In this document: piece after piece, positions 8,775 to 16,803 of the stretch
How positions within the stretch are numbered: the stretch's first letter is position 1
How the letters are laid out: each line of letters opens with the position of its first letter
Position numbers and translations under genes: made by a program
Notes under the pieces: model-generated
What the model was told of the DNA's origin: nothing
The model's input: only the letters and a program-made list of their open reading frames with translations
Database searches by the model: none
Source of the DNA: Candidatus Latescibacterota bacterium
GTDB taxonomy: Bacteria; Latescibacterota; UBA2968; UBA8231
NCBI GenBank assembly: GCA_007136405.1
Contig: SLHA01000109.1
Location: 1 to 56,178 of the forward strand
Reading direction: 5' to 3'
Length of the DNA: 56,178 nt

Positions 8775-9770
8775 ATGGCAGCATTCGACGATTTGATGAC
8801 GCTGGACGCCCACAACGACAGCATCATTCTGCGCGATGTGCGCGGCGACGTCATGGACTTTGCCGACGTCGATCCGGCCTACCACGTGGACCTGCCGCGT
8901 ATGCGCCAGGGCGGCATGGGTTCGCTGTTCGTCATGGTCGGGGACAGCGACCTGAACCAGTCGGTACGGCTGATCGATGCCGTGCATCGCATGACCCAGT
9001 CGCATCCACAGGACTTCGCCCTGTGCCGGACGCGGAGCGAGGTGCGCAAGGCCAACCAGAATGGTCAGATCGGTCTGGTCATGTCCATCGAGGGACAGGT
9101 CATGTTCGCGGAGAATCTGGCCGGACTGCGCCTGTGGCACGAACTGGGCGTGCGTGTGGCGTCCCTGACCCACGGTGAAGGCAACCGCGGCCGGGTGCGC
9201 AGCGCGGCGTTGCAGGTAGACCGGAGCCATTTCGGCTACCTGACACCGCAGGAGCGGGCTACCCTCCGGCGACAGACGCGGGGCCTGACGGCCTTTGCCC
9301 GGGAGTCGCTGGTCGAGATGGCGCGGCTGGGCATCGCCTGCGACTTGGCCCACGCCAACGAGCGGACCTTCTGGGAAACGCTGGAATACACCGATGGTCC
9401 GGTATGCTACACCCATGGCAATTGCTATTCCTTGTGTCCGCACACCCGCAACTGCACCGACGAGATGCTCAAGGCTCTGGCTGATAAGGACGGGGTCATC
9501 GGCATCTGCTTCTACGGCGCCTTTGTGAGCGATTCCGATCCCAACCTGGACCGGCTGGTGGAACACTACCTCCATGCCCTGGAGATCATGGGTGAAGATC
9601 ATGTGGGTGTGGGGACGGATTTCGACGGGATCGGCGAACACCAGACGCCGGTCATTCCGGATCCGGCCGCCCTGCCCGAACTGTGGCGTGCCCTGGATGC
9701 GCGCGGCGTGTCGGCGGAGGTCATGCAGAAGATCAGTCGCGACAATTTCCTGCGGATGATCCCCGAGTAG
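8775..9770 (+). CDS. Membrane dipeptidase-like zinc peptidase (M19, renal dipeptidase family)
   Basis: 331 aa. M19 metallo-enzymes are amidohydrolase-superfamily barrels with two zinc ions that cleave dipeptides, often those with D-residues. Landmarks are DAHND at residues 11-15 (metal ligands), MSIEGQ near 105 (bridging Glu), a THGN/CPHTRNCTDE segment where the family usually has SHS...HPRN.TDE, DLAHAN (metal His) and GTDFDGIG near the C-terminus. Family members are usually 320-400 aa, so this one is full length. There is no signal peptide, so it is probably cytoplasmic. It is convergent with the propeller/LamG gene, with 324 bp between them. It could be peptidoglycan-peptide or general dipeptide turnover; the context does not decide. 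Confidence 0.9.
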   Translation: MAAFDDLMTLDAHNDSIILRDVRGDVMDFADVDPAYHVDLPRMRQGGMGSLFVMVGDSDLNQSVRLIDAVHRMTQSHPQDFALCRTRSEVRKANQNGQIGLVMSIEGQVMFAENLAGLRLWHELGVRVASLTHGEGNRGRVRSAALQVDRSHFGYLTPQERATLRRQTRGLTAFARESLVEMARLGIACDLAHANERTFWETLEYTDGPVCYTHGNCYSLCPHTRNCTDEMLKALADKDGVIGICFYGAFVSDSDPNLDRLVEHYLHALEIMGEDHVGVGTDFDGIGEHQTPVIPDPAALPELWRALDARGVSAEVMQKISRDNFLRMIPE

Positions 9771-10094
9771 ACGGCTCAGCGGATCGGCACCTCGATGATA
9801 AACAGCCCTCCACGCAGCGCTGCGGTGCCGCGGCTGGATCCACCGATTCGGCGCTGTGGCGCCGCGCCAGTGGGTCGCTGCAGCGCTATGCGGCCGCAGC
9901 TTGCGCGGCCGGGTGCCAGGCCACGCAGCGCTTTACTGTAACGGCGCGCCGCCGCCGCCGCTGTCGCTGCGGCCGCCGTAGTCGACCGCGAGGCTCGCCG
10001 GCGCGACACGGTGACCGTGTGGAACTGCCGCCCTGGCTGCCCGGCAGCAGACGCGCGTAGGCTGGGCCATCGTATGTGTCGCCGTGGAATGGCG
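9771..10094. other. GC-rich convergent spacer, no gene seen
   Basis: 324 bp between the M19 gene and the end of the minus-strand propeller gene. It holds runs of GCC/GCG triplets (about 9950-9990) and short self-complementary segments, but no open frame with a ribosome-binding site or recognisable protein, and no clear terminator with a T tract. Confidence 0.4.
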
Positions 10095-11789
10095 CTACAC
10101 AAATGCCTGCCACGCCACAGGCGCATCCCCGTCGGCCAGGGTTCCGGCGGATATGGCTGTAGCCGCCAAACGGACCCGCAGGATGCTGCCGGTAAACGCC
10201 GCCGCGCCACCGGCCAGGCTGCCGACTGTCAGAGCGACGGCCGGTGCCACCAGGGTGCCGCCGCCGTCCCGCTCACCGATGACCTGACCGTCCAGCAGCA
10301 GGCGCGCGCGCCTGCCGTCATAGGTGCCGGTCAGCACGTGTCGGCCGGCCGGCGGTGGGCAATGCGCCTGGGCACTGACGGGCCCGGTGCCGGTGTTCAC
10401 TGTGAATACCGGTCCAGGCAGCGCACCTCCCAGACCGCCGTTGTGACCGCAGTCGGAGTATTTGAGCGAGAAACTGGCAGCAGTCGCCGCCGTATCGTAC
10501 CGCAGCACGTGACCGTGGGCTGCGATCTCGCTGCCAACGGCGTCGCACCGCCACGGGATCATATACAGGAAGCGGCCGTCAAAGAGGCCGCCGTTGAAAC
10601 CGCCGGGGTTGGGCGGAGCCAGCGAGCTGCCGTCGGCGGCCTGCCAGGCGGATGCCGTGGTGAAGTCCTGGCAGGTGTCGTACCGCAGCAGCTGGGCGTG
10701 GAACCCGCCACCGTTCGCGTCGCCGTTCCAGAAGGGGATGAAGTAGATATAGCGTCCGTCGAAGGCCGCGCCATCATAGCCGCGGCACGGCAATCCGGAG
10801 GTTCCCGCCGCATCGTAGGATTGCCAGCCGGAAGGATCGTCGAAGTCCGTCGCCGTGTCGAAACGGACCACGACACTGTGTGCGTACGGAACGTAGTATA
10901 TGAAGCGTCCATCGAAGACGGCACCGACACAGGTGCCCGCGGTCAATCCGCCAACAAGACGCATATCATGCGCCTGCCAGCTAAACGGGTCGGCGAAATC
11001 CGCCGCGGCATCGTGACGCAAAGCCACGCCGCGCTCGAGCGGCGCGAAGTACACGTGGCGGCCGTCGAACACGGCACCGTCGTAACAGACGCAGTCCGGG
11101 CCGACGATGGCAGCGTCGAAGAACGAGCAGGCGTCCGGCTGCCCAAATGCCGCCGCAGTGTCGTAACGCAGTACCAGCCCGCTGGATCCGTGATCCTGCC
11201 GGTATCCGGGCGCCAGGTACAGATACCGGCCGTCAAAGGCGCCGCCCTGGTACGAAACCGCTACGCCGGCGTCGTGGGCGGTCCAGCTGTCCGGGTTGTC
11301 AAAGGGGCCACATGAATCCAGGCGCAGAATTCGGCTGTGGTGCGTCTGCCCGTCCGTGCGCGGCACGTAATAGATATAACGGCCGTCGAACAGGGCGCCG
11401 TAATAGCCACGGGTGGCCAGGCCGCCGGTGGCGCTGGCGTCATATCCGTTCCAGCTGGCAGCGGCAGTGAAGGGGCCAAGCGTGTCATAGCGCAACGCCT
11501 GTCCGTGGCGTCCGGTGCTGTTGCATTGCGGGGCGAAGTACGCATACCGGCCGTCGAAGATGCCCCCGAAGTAACCGGCGGTCTCCAGGCCGTCCGTTTG
11601 ACCGGCGTCATAGGTCACGAAGCCATTCATCGTATCGGCCAGGGGCCAGCTGCCGACCAGCACCTGCGTGGCTTCCGCACGCGGCGCGGTGCACTCTATC
11701 TCCGCTTCCACCGTCAACTGCGTGGCCGTTGCCAGCACTGAATCCACGCGAATGCTGTCCGTGGAAGGCCCCGCCGGATCTGTCTGCAT
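10095..11789 (-). CDS. Seven-repeat (FDGR) predicted beta-propeller inserted in a LamG/ConA-like domain
   Basis: 564 aa; the start MQTDPAGPS is chosen because AGGGAG lies just upstream, 10 nt after the preceding gene's stop. The motif G-x-x-FDGR-x-x-Y-x-x-P occurs seven times, with FDGR at residues 78, 134, 185, 241, 292, 343 and 403. Each copy is followed by a LRYDT-like strand, so a seven-bladed propeller is likely. Residues ~24-50 (LTVEAEIEC...QVLVGSW) look like the first strands of a LamG fold. Residues ~438-548 (FSLKYSD, FTVNTGTG, HVLTGTYDGRRARLLLDG, LTVGSLAGG, FTGSILRVRLA) look like the remainder, so the propeller seems inserted in one jelly roll. No signal peptide is visible. It is probably a binding or display protein; the ligand is unknown. 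Confidence 0.75.
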   Translation of the reverse strand: MQTDPAGPSTDSIRVDSVLATATQLTVEAEIECTAPRAEATQVLVGSWPLADTMNGFVTYDAGQTDGLETAGYFGGIFDGRYAYFAPQCNSTGRHGQALRYDTLGPFTAAASWNGYDASATGGLATRGYYGALFDGRYIYYVPRTDGQTHHSRILRLDSCGPFDNPDSWTAHDAGVAVSYQGGAFDGRYLYLAPGYRQDHGSSGLVLRYDTAAAFGQPDACSFFDAAIVGPDCVCYDGAVFDGRHVYFAPLERGVALRHDAAADFADPFSWQAHDMRLVGGLTAGTCVGAVFDGRFIYYVPYAHSVVVRFDTATDFDDPSGWQSYDAAGTSGLPCRGYDGAAFDGRYIYFIPFWNGDANGGGFHAQLLRYDTCQDFTTASAWQAADGSSLAPPNPGGFNGGLFDGRFLYMIPWRCDAVGSEIAAHGHVLRYDTAATAASFSLKYSDCGHNGGLGGALPGPVFTVNTGTGPVSAQAHCPPPAGRHVLTGTYDGRRARLLLDGQVIGERDGGGTLVAPAVALTVGSLAGGAAAFTGSILRVRLAATAISAGTLADGDAPVAWQAFV

Positions 11790-11799
11790 CGTCTGCTCC

Positions 11800-13377
11800 C
11801 TATTGGTTCCTGTGAGGCGTTGATGGTTCTTCTGAAGCCGTTCCGTCGCGGCTGGCCAGGGGGGGCGCTGCGGCCCGCAGCCGGGTGGTCGCGCGCCGCG
11901 ACCACCATACGCGGCCCTCGACCACCTCCATGTCGAACCCGGCGCGGTTATACCCGGTCTCCGGTTCCCACAGGTCCGGATTGGCCAGCCGAACGGCGTA
12001 CTCCGCTCTGGAGGCCAGGCCGGCGGCGGGATCGGCCAGGTGGACCAGCACGGTGTACCGGCCGGCGGGCATGTCGCCGGGTATCTGAATATTCTGCTGT
12101 ATGCGCCGGGGCAGCTGCGGCAGGGCGCGGCGCAGGTCCACTCCCAGATCGGCCCGGTACTCGCTCCCGGTGTCACGATGACGCAGAACCACTTCCACCC
12201 CGCGCGGCAGATAAGGCGCCGCGAATCCGGTGTTGAGCAGATCCAGCCGCAGCCGCCAGACGCCGCCACGCCGTGCAACGGGCGCGTAACGGGCCTCGGT
12301 GAGAGCGAGACGGTAGCCCAGTCGTCGCTCGACGATCTCCATGCATCCACCCTGTCGCCAGCTGTCCAGTACATCCGGATGATACTGGGCATTGAGAAAG
12401 GACCAGTGCAGGCGCTCCATCTCCACGACGGGATTGGGGCATGCGGATCGCGGCGGATTGGGTTGGCAGGTCTCACCGCCAACGGGCACGTAACGCGTAT
12501 CCGCTTCCAGGTAGGCGAAGTCCGCCTTCAGATCATCGTACGTACCCATATCTGTTTCGCTGCCCAGGAAGCAGTCGTTGTGCAGGCCGATACGGGCAAC
12601 CGGTCGACCGGTGCCGGCGGTCTTACGGTTCAGCGGTTGATTGCTGCCAATGATGATGCGTTTGTACCGGGGTGTGCGCACCTGCACCGCATGTGTCGAC
12701 GGCAAGGCCTGGAGCAGCCGCATGACCACCTGGCGCCGGGCGTCCCAATGGTGGGCTTCCATGACGCCGGGCTTGGCACCGCTGAAATGATCGGTGTAAT
12801 ACCATTCGCCCCAGATGCCGATGAAGCCGGCCTGGACCACAGCGATGACATCCGCGTTGGCGCGCAGCAGCGGCTCCAGTTGCTCGATGTGCGTCAGGAT
12901 CCGCTGTAGGTCGGCATCACCGTACGGCGGCACCGGTGGCCAGCTTTTGCCCGGTGGCGGGTCGATGCTGTCGGTGTAGGCAAACCTGACGATGGCCTTC
13001 ATGCCGGCCTGGCGAATAGCCGCGAAGTCCGCGGCCATGCTGTCCAGAAAGGCGTTGCTGATCGGCGCATGAACGAAGTCGTCCAGGATGAATCCGCGAT
13101 AGACCAACGTGATGCCATGCTTCTGCCGCACGGCGCGCAGCTGCTGTGGATGCACACGCTGGTAGTGGCTGGCATGAGTATCCGCGTGCCAGTACAGGCC
13201 TCTCTCCGGATTGGGCAGAGTCTCGTCGCTGAGCGGATAGTGCACGGACTGCAATGCCGGGGCACAACCGGCTACCATGACCGCGACCATGCCGGCCAGA
13301 AACCAGCCGATCGGCACCCAGTTCCATGCGGCCAGGTGCAGCCATTCCGCCACAAAATCCGCGCTCCATGCCATCAT
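11800..13377 (-). CDS. DUF4874/DUF4832 lipoprotein (TIM-barrel glycosidase-like plus C-terminal beta domain)
   Basis: 525 aa from MMAWSADF; an upstream TTG frame to 13458 is less likely. The hydrophobic segment ends in VMVAGC, a lipobox placing the mature N-terminal Cys near residue 38. NPERGLYWH begins the DUF4874 region, a barrel with ITLVYRGFILDDF, KAIVRFAYTD and GFIGIWGEWYY, resembling glycosidase strands that end in acidic residues. The C-terminal ~200 residues (LDLLNTGFAAPYLPRG, then PAGRYTVLVHLADPA) match DUF4832, an immunoglobulin-like domain. The family is found on the surface of polysaccharide-degrading bacteria and is suspected to act on glycans, but has no proven reaction that I know of. 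It is the middle gene of a three-gene minus-strand unit, after an aminotransferase (71-nt gap) and 10 nt before the propeller gene. Confidence 0.85.
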   Translation of the reverse strand: MMAWSADFVAEWLHLAAWNWVPIGWFLAGMVAVMVAGCAPALQSVHYPLSDETLPNPERGLYWHADTHASHYQRVHPQQLRAVRQKHGITLVYRGFILDDFVHAPISNAFLDSMAADFAAIRQAGMKAIVRFAYTDSIDPPPGKSWPPVPPYGDADLQRILTHIEQLEPLLRANADVIAVVQAGFIGIWGEWYYTDHFSGAKPGVMEAHHWDARRQVVMRLLQALPSTHAVQVRTPRYKRIIIGSNQPLNRKTAGTGRPVARIGLHNDCFLGSETDMGTYDDLKADFAYLEADTRYVPVGGETCQPNPPRSACPNPVVEMERLHWSFLNAQYHPDVLDSWRQGGCMEIVERRLGYRLALTEARYAPVARRGGVWRLRLDLLNTGFAAPYLPRGVEVVLRHRDTGSEYRADLGVDLRRALPQLPRRIQQNIQIPGDMPAGRYTVLVHLADPAAGLASRAEYAVRLANPDLWEPETGYNRAGFDMEVVEGRVWWSRRATTRLRAAAPPLASRDGTASEEPSTPHRNQ

Positions 13378-13448
13378 GTCCGGCCGTCCTGACCAGGGGG
13401 ATGGACGCCATCCGGTTGTACCGCGAGCCAGCGGACACCGTCCCACCG

Positions 13449-14828
13449 TCAACGCCAACCAGGGGCGCCGGCATCAGGGGTGCAATGAATTGCCAGTGTC
13501 TGGTCGATGGCCGCGGCGACGTTGGCGCAGTCCGTCTCTGTATACCACTGGTTCAGACCGATGCTGATCATGCGGTCGAAGAGATCATCCGCCACGGGAC
13601 ACTGGCCGCGCTCATACGTGCGCTCACCGGCGTGCCGGCGATATTCGGCACAGTTGAACGAGCAACTGGCCGCCGTGGCTCCGGTGCGCAGGGTGATCGG
13701 GAACATGGAATGGTATATGTGCCAGTCCGGCCGTCCTCCGTGACCGCGCATACTGGCGCCGACATTCCGGGCGCGCAGATCCTCCAACAGCCGTTCACCC
13801 AGCTCGATGCTCTCCGGGAAAAACCGCAGGGCGTAACCCACCTCTCCGTCGGCATCATTGAGTTTCTGGGGGACGACCTGGCGGTAGGTCTGCAGGCGTT
13901 CGGTGATGGCCCGCTTGACGCGGCGGAAACGGTCCACGACGGCAGGCATCTTACCCAGTTGCACCACATCGACGGCGGCTTCCAGTTCCGACATGCGGTA
14001 ATTGGTACCGCAGAACAACTCGCCGTCGTACCGCGGCGGCGCGAAGCGTTCCGGACGCCACAGGCCGCCACCTTCGGCCAGGCAGTTGGCCCGGTCCCAG
14101 AGACGCTCGTCGTCCGTGAGGAGGAGCCCGCCTTCGCCGCCGCCGACGATCTTGTAGGCGGAGATGGAAAAACAGCCGATGTCGCCTATGGTGCCCACAT
14201 AGCGACCACGATACCGGCCGCCGCAGGATTGGGCGCAGTCTTCCACCACCTTGAGGCCGTGCTGACGCGCCACGGCCATGATCGGGTCCATGTCCGGTAC
14301 GCTCCCCATGACGCAGGTCGGGGCGATGGCCACTGTGCGATCGGTGATCAAAGGTACGATCTTGGCGGGGTCCATGCTCAGCGAGGCATCCACGTCGCAG
14401 AATACGGGCACACCGTTGGCCATGACCACGGCGGCGGCGGTGGCAAAGAAACCGATAGCCGGACAGATCACTTCGGTTCCCGGTCCAACGCCTGCAGCGA
14501 CGAAGGCTGCATGCAGAGCACCGGTACCAGAGCTGACACCGATCGCATGCCGTACCCCGAACGTTTCGCAGGCCAGTTCCTGAAAAGCCTGGACTTTGGT
14601 CTGAGACAAATTGGCGTAGTAGTTGGCCAGAAACGGTCCCGTGTCCAGGGGTTCCCGGCTGACTACATCCCTGATGCCGGCCAGGGTCTCCGGACCGAAG
14701 CCGAAGCGTTCGGCCACGGACATGAACTCGTCGATACCGATTTTGGGTTCACCCTTGCCTTCAATCCGGGTTACTGCCTGCAGATTGCCTGCCAGGGCGC
14801 TTTGCTGCGCCGCTCTCTGGTCCGTCAT
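13449..14828 (-). CDS. DegT/DnrJ/EryC1/StrS-family PLP aminotransferase
   Basis: 459 aa, longer than the usual ~370-400. The family forms aminosugars or other amines on nucleotide-linked or free keto sugars. Landmarks are SSGTGALHAAFVAAGVGPG (PLP phosphate loop), VEDCAQSCGGRYRG (Asp on the pyridine N), then FSISAYKIVGGGEGG, where the Lys of SAYK is the Schiff-base residue, and a conserved NYRMSELEAAV helix. All active-site elements appear intact. The N-terminal ~45 residues before the fold are extra. A GGAG sits 9-13 nt upstream of the ATG. As first gene of the unit with the DUF4832 lipoprotein and propeller protein, it may build a surface sugar, but no sugar-nucleotide partner is adjacent. 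Confidence 0.9.
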   Translation of the reverse strand: MTDQRAAQQSALAGNLQAVTRIEGKGEPKIGIDEFMSVAERFGFGPETLAGIRDVVSREPLDTGPFLANYYANLSQTKVQAFQELACETFGVRHAIGVSSGTGALHAAFVAAGVGPGTEVICPAIGFFATAAAVVMANGVPVFCDVDASLSMDPAKIVPLITDRTVAIAPTCVMGSVPDMDPIMAVARQHGLKVVEDCAQSCGGRYRGRYVGTIGDIGCFSISAYKIVGGGEGGLLLTDDERLWDRANCLAEGGGLWRPERFAPPRYDGELFCGTNYRMSELEAAVDVVQLGKMPAVVDRFRRVKRAITERLQTYRQVVPQKLNDADGEVGYALRFFPESIELGERLLEDLRARNVGASMRGHGGRPDWHIYHSMFPITLRTGATAASCSFNCAEYRRHAGERTYERGQCPVADDLFDRMISIGLNQWYTETDCANVAAAIDQTLAIHCTPDAGAPGWR

Positions 14829-15299
14829 TGCGTTTCTCCAGCTTTCCTGGTTTGACTGCTTGCGGTCTGCCGTGGTGCCTGCGGCCTACCCTTAGGATAA
14901 GCACGACAGCGCCTGGAAAGAAGAGGCACACGGCATGCCGCAGACCGCTGAGGACTGTCAGAGCATCGTGGGGAGCCGTGGCGCGCCAACGGCCCCGGGT
15001 ACCGCGCACCCGCAGACCGTCGGAGGCTGTCAAGCAACCCCCCCCGGCCTGTGGCCGGCCCGCACCTCGGAGAAACGTCGCAGCGTCGTTTCCAAGAAGC
15101 ATCCCCCTGGCCGTTGGCGAGCTCGCACCTCAAGGAAACCTGGCGAGGTTTCTCCAAGACGGCATCGCGGGGTGGTGCAGCGGAAAGCAGGCGCGCTCTT
15201 CCCGCATGCAGGGCCAGGTACAGTTGCCCTTTGTCACTCCGTCGACTACGCTTCTCCTATGGACTAGACTGATCCGCACCAACACCACAGGGGGATGCT
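14829..15299. other. Divergent spacer with degenerate hairpin repeats
   Basis: 471 bp between the aminotransferase and the nitroreductase genes, with no convincing gene. CCGCAGACCG recurs at 14938 and 15010, each followed by a similar GAGG(A/C)TGTCA block, and an inverted copy of the GCAGACCGC core lies near 14861. A separate pair of ~63-bp repeats is listed on its own. TTGTCA (15231-15236) with TCCTAT (15255-15260) at 18-bp spacing is a weak promoter candidate for the downstream gene. Confidence 0.4.
15047..15163. repeat. Two ~63-bp degenerate direct repeats, each with a hairpin
   Basis: The segments around 15047-15100 and 15108-15163 share the order GGCC, CGCACCT, GGAAAC-type hairpin, CCAAGA. 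The same internal position is a hairpin in both: GAAACG/CGTTTC at 15072-15092 and GAAACC/GGTTTC at 15135-15152. The arms changed together while pairing was kept, as in REP-like elements. Boundaries are approximate. Confidence 0.5.
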
Positions 15300-16010
15300 A
15301 TGCAACAGACGACAGCACCATGGCTGGTGTACGCCCTGGTTGTATTCTGTCTGGTTTCTGGCACGGCGAGCTGGTGCTCGCCACTGGACGAAAACAGGCA
15401 GGACCCCTCCGGCGACGCCGTCATCAACCTGTCTCAACCGGAACGCGAGGGTGAGGTGTCGATCGAGGCAACGCTGGAGAACCGTCGTTCTATCCGGCAG
15501 TATCCCGGTGGTACCGTAGCCCAGAATCAACTGGCGCAATTGCTGTGGGCGGCTCAGGGAATCACCGATCCAAGAGGTTTCCGGACAGCCCCGTCGGCGG
15601 GAGCGACCTTTCCGCTGGAAGTGCTCGTCGTAGTCGGCAACGTTTCCGGCGTCCCGGCAGGGGTGTACCGGTATGAACCGGATGAGCACAGAATAGTGCA
15701 GACGCTGTCCGGCGACCTTCGGGAACAACTGGCAGCCGCTTCATTGGGGCAGGACTGGGTCAGGCAGGCGGACGCTTCCATCGTGATCACTGCCGTGCCT
15801 GGCCGGACCACGGCGCGGTATGGGGAGCGGGGCGTCCGGTACGTGCATATGGAAGTGGGACACGCGGCCCAGAACGTGTACCTGCAGGCGTACGCGCTGG
15901 ATATGGGCACGGTCGTCGTGGGCGCCTTCCAGGATGCCGAAGTCCGCACCGTGCTGCAATTGCCGGAGGAAGAAGAGCCCATGGCTATTCTTCCTGTAGG
16001 GCGTCTGTAG
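15300..16010 (+). CDS. Exported SagB-type nitroreductase-family protein
   Basis: 236 aa. Residues ~9-27 form a hydrophobic signal or anchor segment ending near TASWC, possibly a weak lipobox. From residue 55 the sequence follows the SagB/nitroreductase fold: ENRRSIRQYPGG (the family's RRSxR FMN-contact start), LAQLLWAAQGITDPRGFRTAPSAGATFPLEV, then VYLQAYALDMGTVVVGAF near the C-terminus. SagB-like enzymes are FMN oxidoreductases, best known as azoline dehydrogenases in peptide-toxin synthesis, but most stand-alone members are uncharacterised. No cyclodehydratase or precursor peptide is visible here, so a microcin role is not supported. An exported FMN protein would need flavin outside the cytoplasm or Tat export; no twin Arg is visible. 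Confidence 0.82.
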   Translation: MQQTTAPWLVYALVVFCLVSGTASWCSPLDENRQDPSGDAVINLSQPEREGEVSIEATLENRRSIRQYPGGTVAQNQLAQLLWAAQGITDPRGFRTAPSAGATFPLEVLVVVGNVSGVPAGVYRYEPDEHRIVQTLSGDLREQLAAASLGQDWVRQADASIVITAVPGRTTARYGERGVRYVHMEVGHAAQNVYLQAYALDMGTVVVGAFQDAEVRTVLQLPEEEEPMAILPVGRL

Positions 16011-16160
16011 GCAGAGAAACAGGTACCCACGGTACCAGTGCAGAGACCTTCTCGGCTTTGGATGGGGTACTGCTCACGGCGGGCGGTGCAATACCGGATC
16101 TCCGCAGTGCTGCACTCGGTTTGCGCGGTGCCTGCCGGGCACAGGGGCAGTCTTGCTTGT

Positions 16161-16189
16161 TTCAACTTGGTAACCTGGAGATGTATATT
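16161..16189 (+). promoter_or_regulatory. Possible sigma70-type promoter for the CBS gene
   Basis: TTCAAC (16161-16166) and TATATT (16184-16189) are separated by 17 bp in a locally AT-rich stretch; the -10 is good and the -35 weak. The predicted start lies about 38 nt before the CBS gene ATG, which has a strong AAAGGAGA ribosome-binding site. Confidence 0.3.
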
Positions 16190-16233
16190 ACCTGGGTGTG
16201 ATATATTCAGGCATCAAGTGAAAGGAGAATGCC

Positions 16234-16725
16234 ATGGATACCCCGGTGGATGGGAAGACGACGAAGACTGCAGTTGATATTCTGGCAGACAAGCATCCGG
16301 ATATCATCTCAGTGACTGCAACGGCATCCATACAGGAAGCCATCGAGATCATGCTGCAGCAGAAGGTGGGCTCGGTTCTGGTCAAGGATGGGGACGAATA
16401 CGTCGGCATATGGACGGAGCGGGACCTGTTGCGGGACATGATGCAGCCTGGGTTCAACCCGGTGCTGGCCCAGGTAGGCGATCACATGACGCGGGACATC
16501 CCCTGGGCCGATCATGCGCTCAACCCGTATGAGCTCATGGATCGTTTTCTGGGTATGCGCCTGCGGCACCTGATCATCAAGCGCGAATCGGAGGTCGTGG
16601 GGGTCCTGTCTATGGGTGATGTCGTACGTTTCTGCCTGCAGGAAAAGATGCGGGAGTTCGAAGACCTGAAAGAAACGATCAACTGGGAGTATTACGAGGA
16701 GTGGAATTTTCCCAGGAGACGGTAA
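16234..16725 (+). CDS. Tandem CBS-domain protein
   Basis: 163 aa made almost entirely of two CBS motifs, ~residues 18-72 (ISVTATASIQEAIEIMLQQK...GIWTERDLLRDM) and ~82-145 (MTRDIPWADHALNPYELMDRF...GVLSMGDVVRFCLQ). CBS pairs bind adenine nucleotides such as AMP, ATP or SAM and act as regulatory sensors. With no attached enzymatic domain, it must act on a partner that cannot be identified here. The start is well defined by AAAGGAGA upstream. It stands between the nitroreductase and PHP genes on the same strand, with 223 and 78 bp gaps. Confidence 0.92.
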   Translation: MDTPVDGKTTKTAVDILADKHPDIISVTATASIQEAIEIMLQQKVGSVLVKDGDEYVGIWTERDLLRDMMQPGFNPVLAQVGDHMTRDIPWADHALNPYELMDRFLGMRLRHLIIKRESEVVGVLSMGDVVRFCLQEKMREFEDLKETINWEYYEEWNFPRRR

Positions 16726-16803
16726 TCACTCGAGAGCCCGGCGTGATCCGGCGTCGTGGCGCATCGAAACAAGGCGTTCAGGAAATTCACAGGGAACAAC
16801 CAT

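Noticed and set aside
11790..12482. N-terminal extension of the FDGR-repeat protein to 12482
   Set aside because: The extra 231 residues overlap the DUF4832 gene in another frame, are Arg/Pro/Trp-rich without domain likeness, and a good ribosome-binding site sits at the internal ATG 11789.
15300..16010. Thiazole/oxazole-modified microcin cluster
   Set aside because: Only a SagB-like protein is present; no YcaO, no E1-like partner and no precursor peptide within reach.
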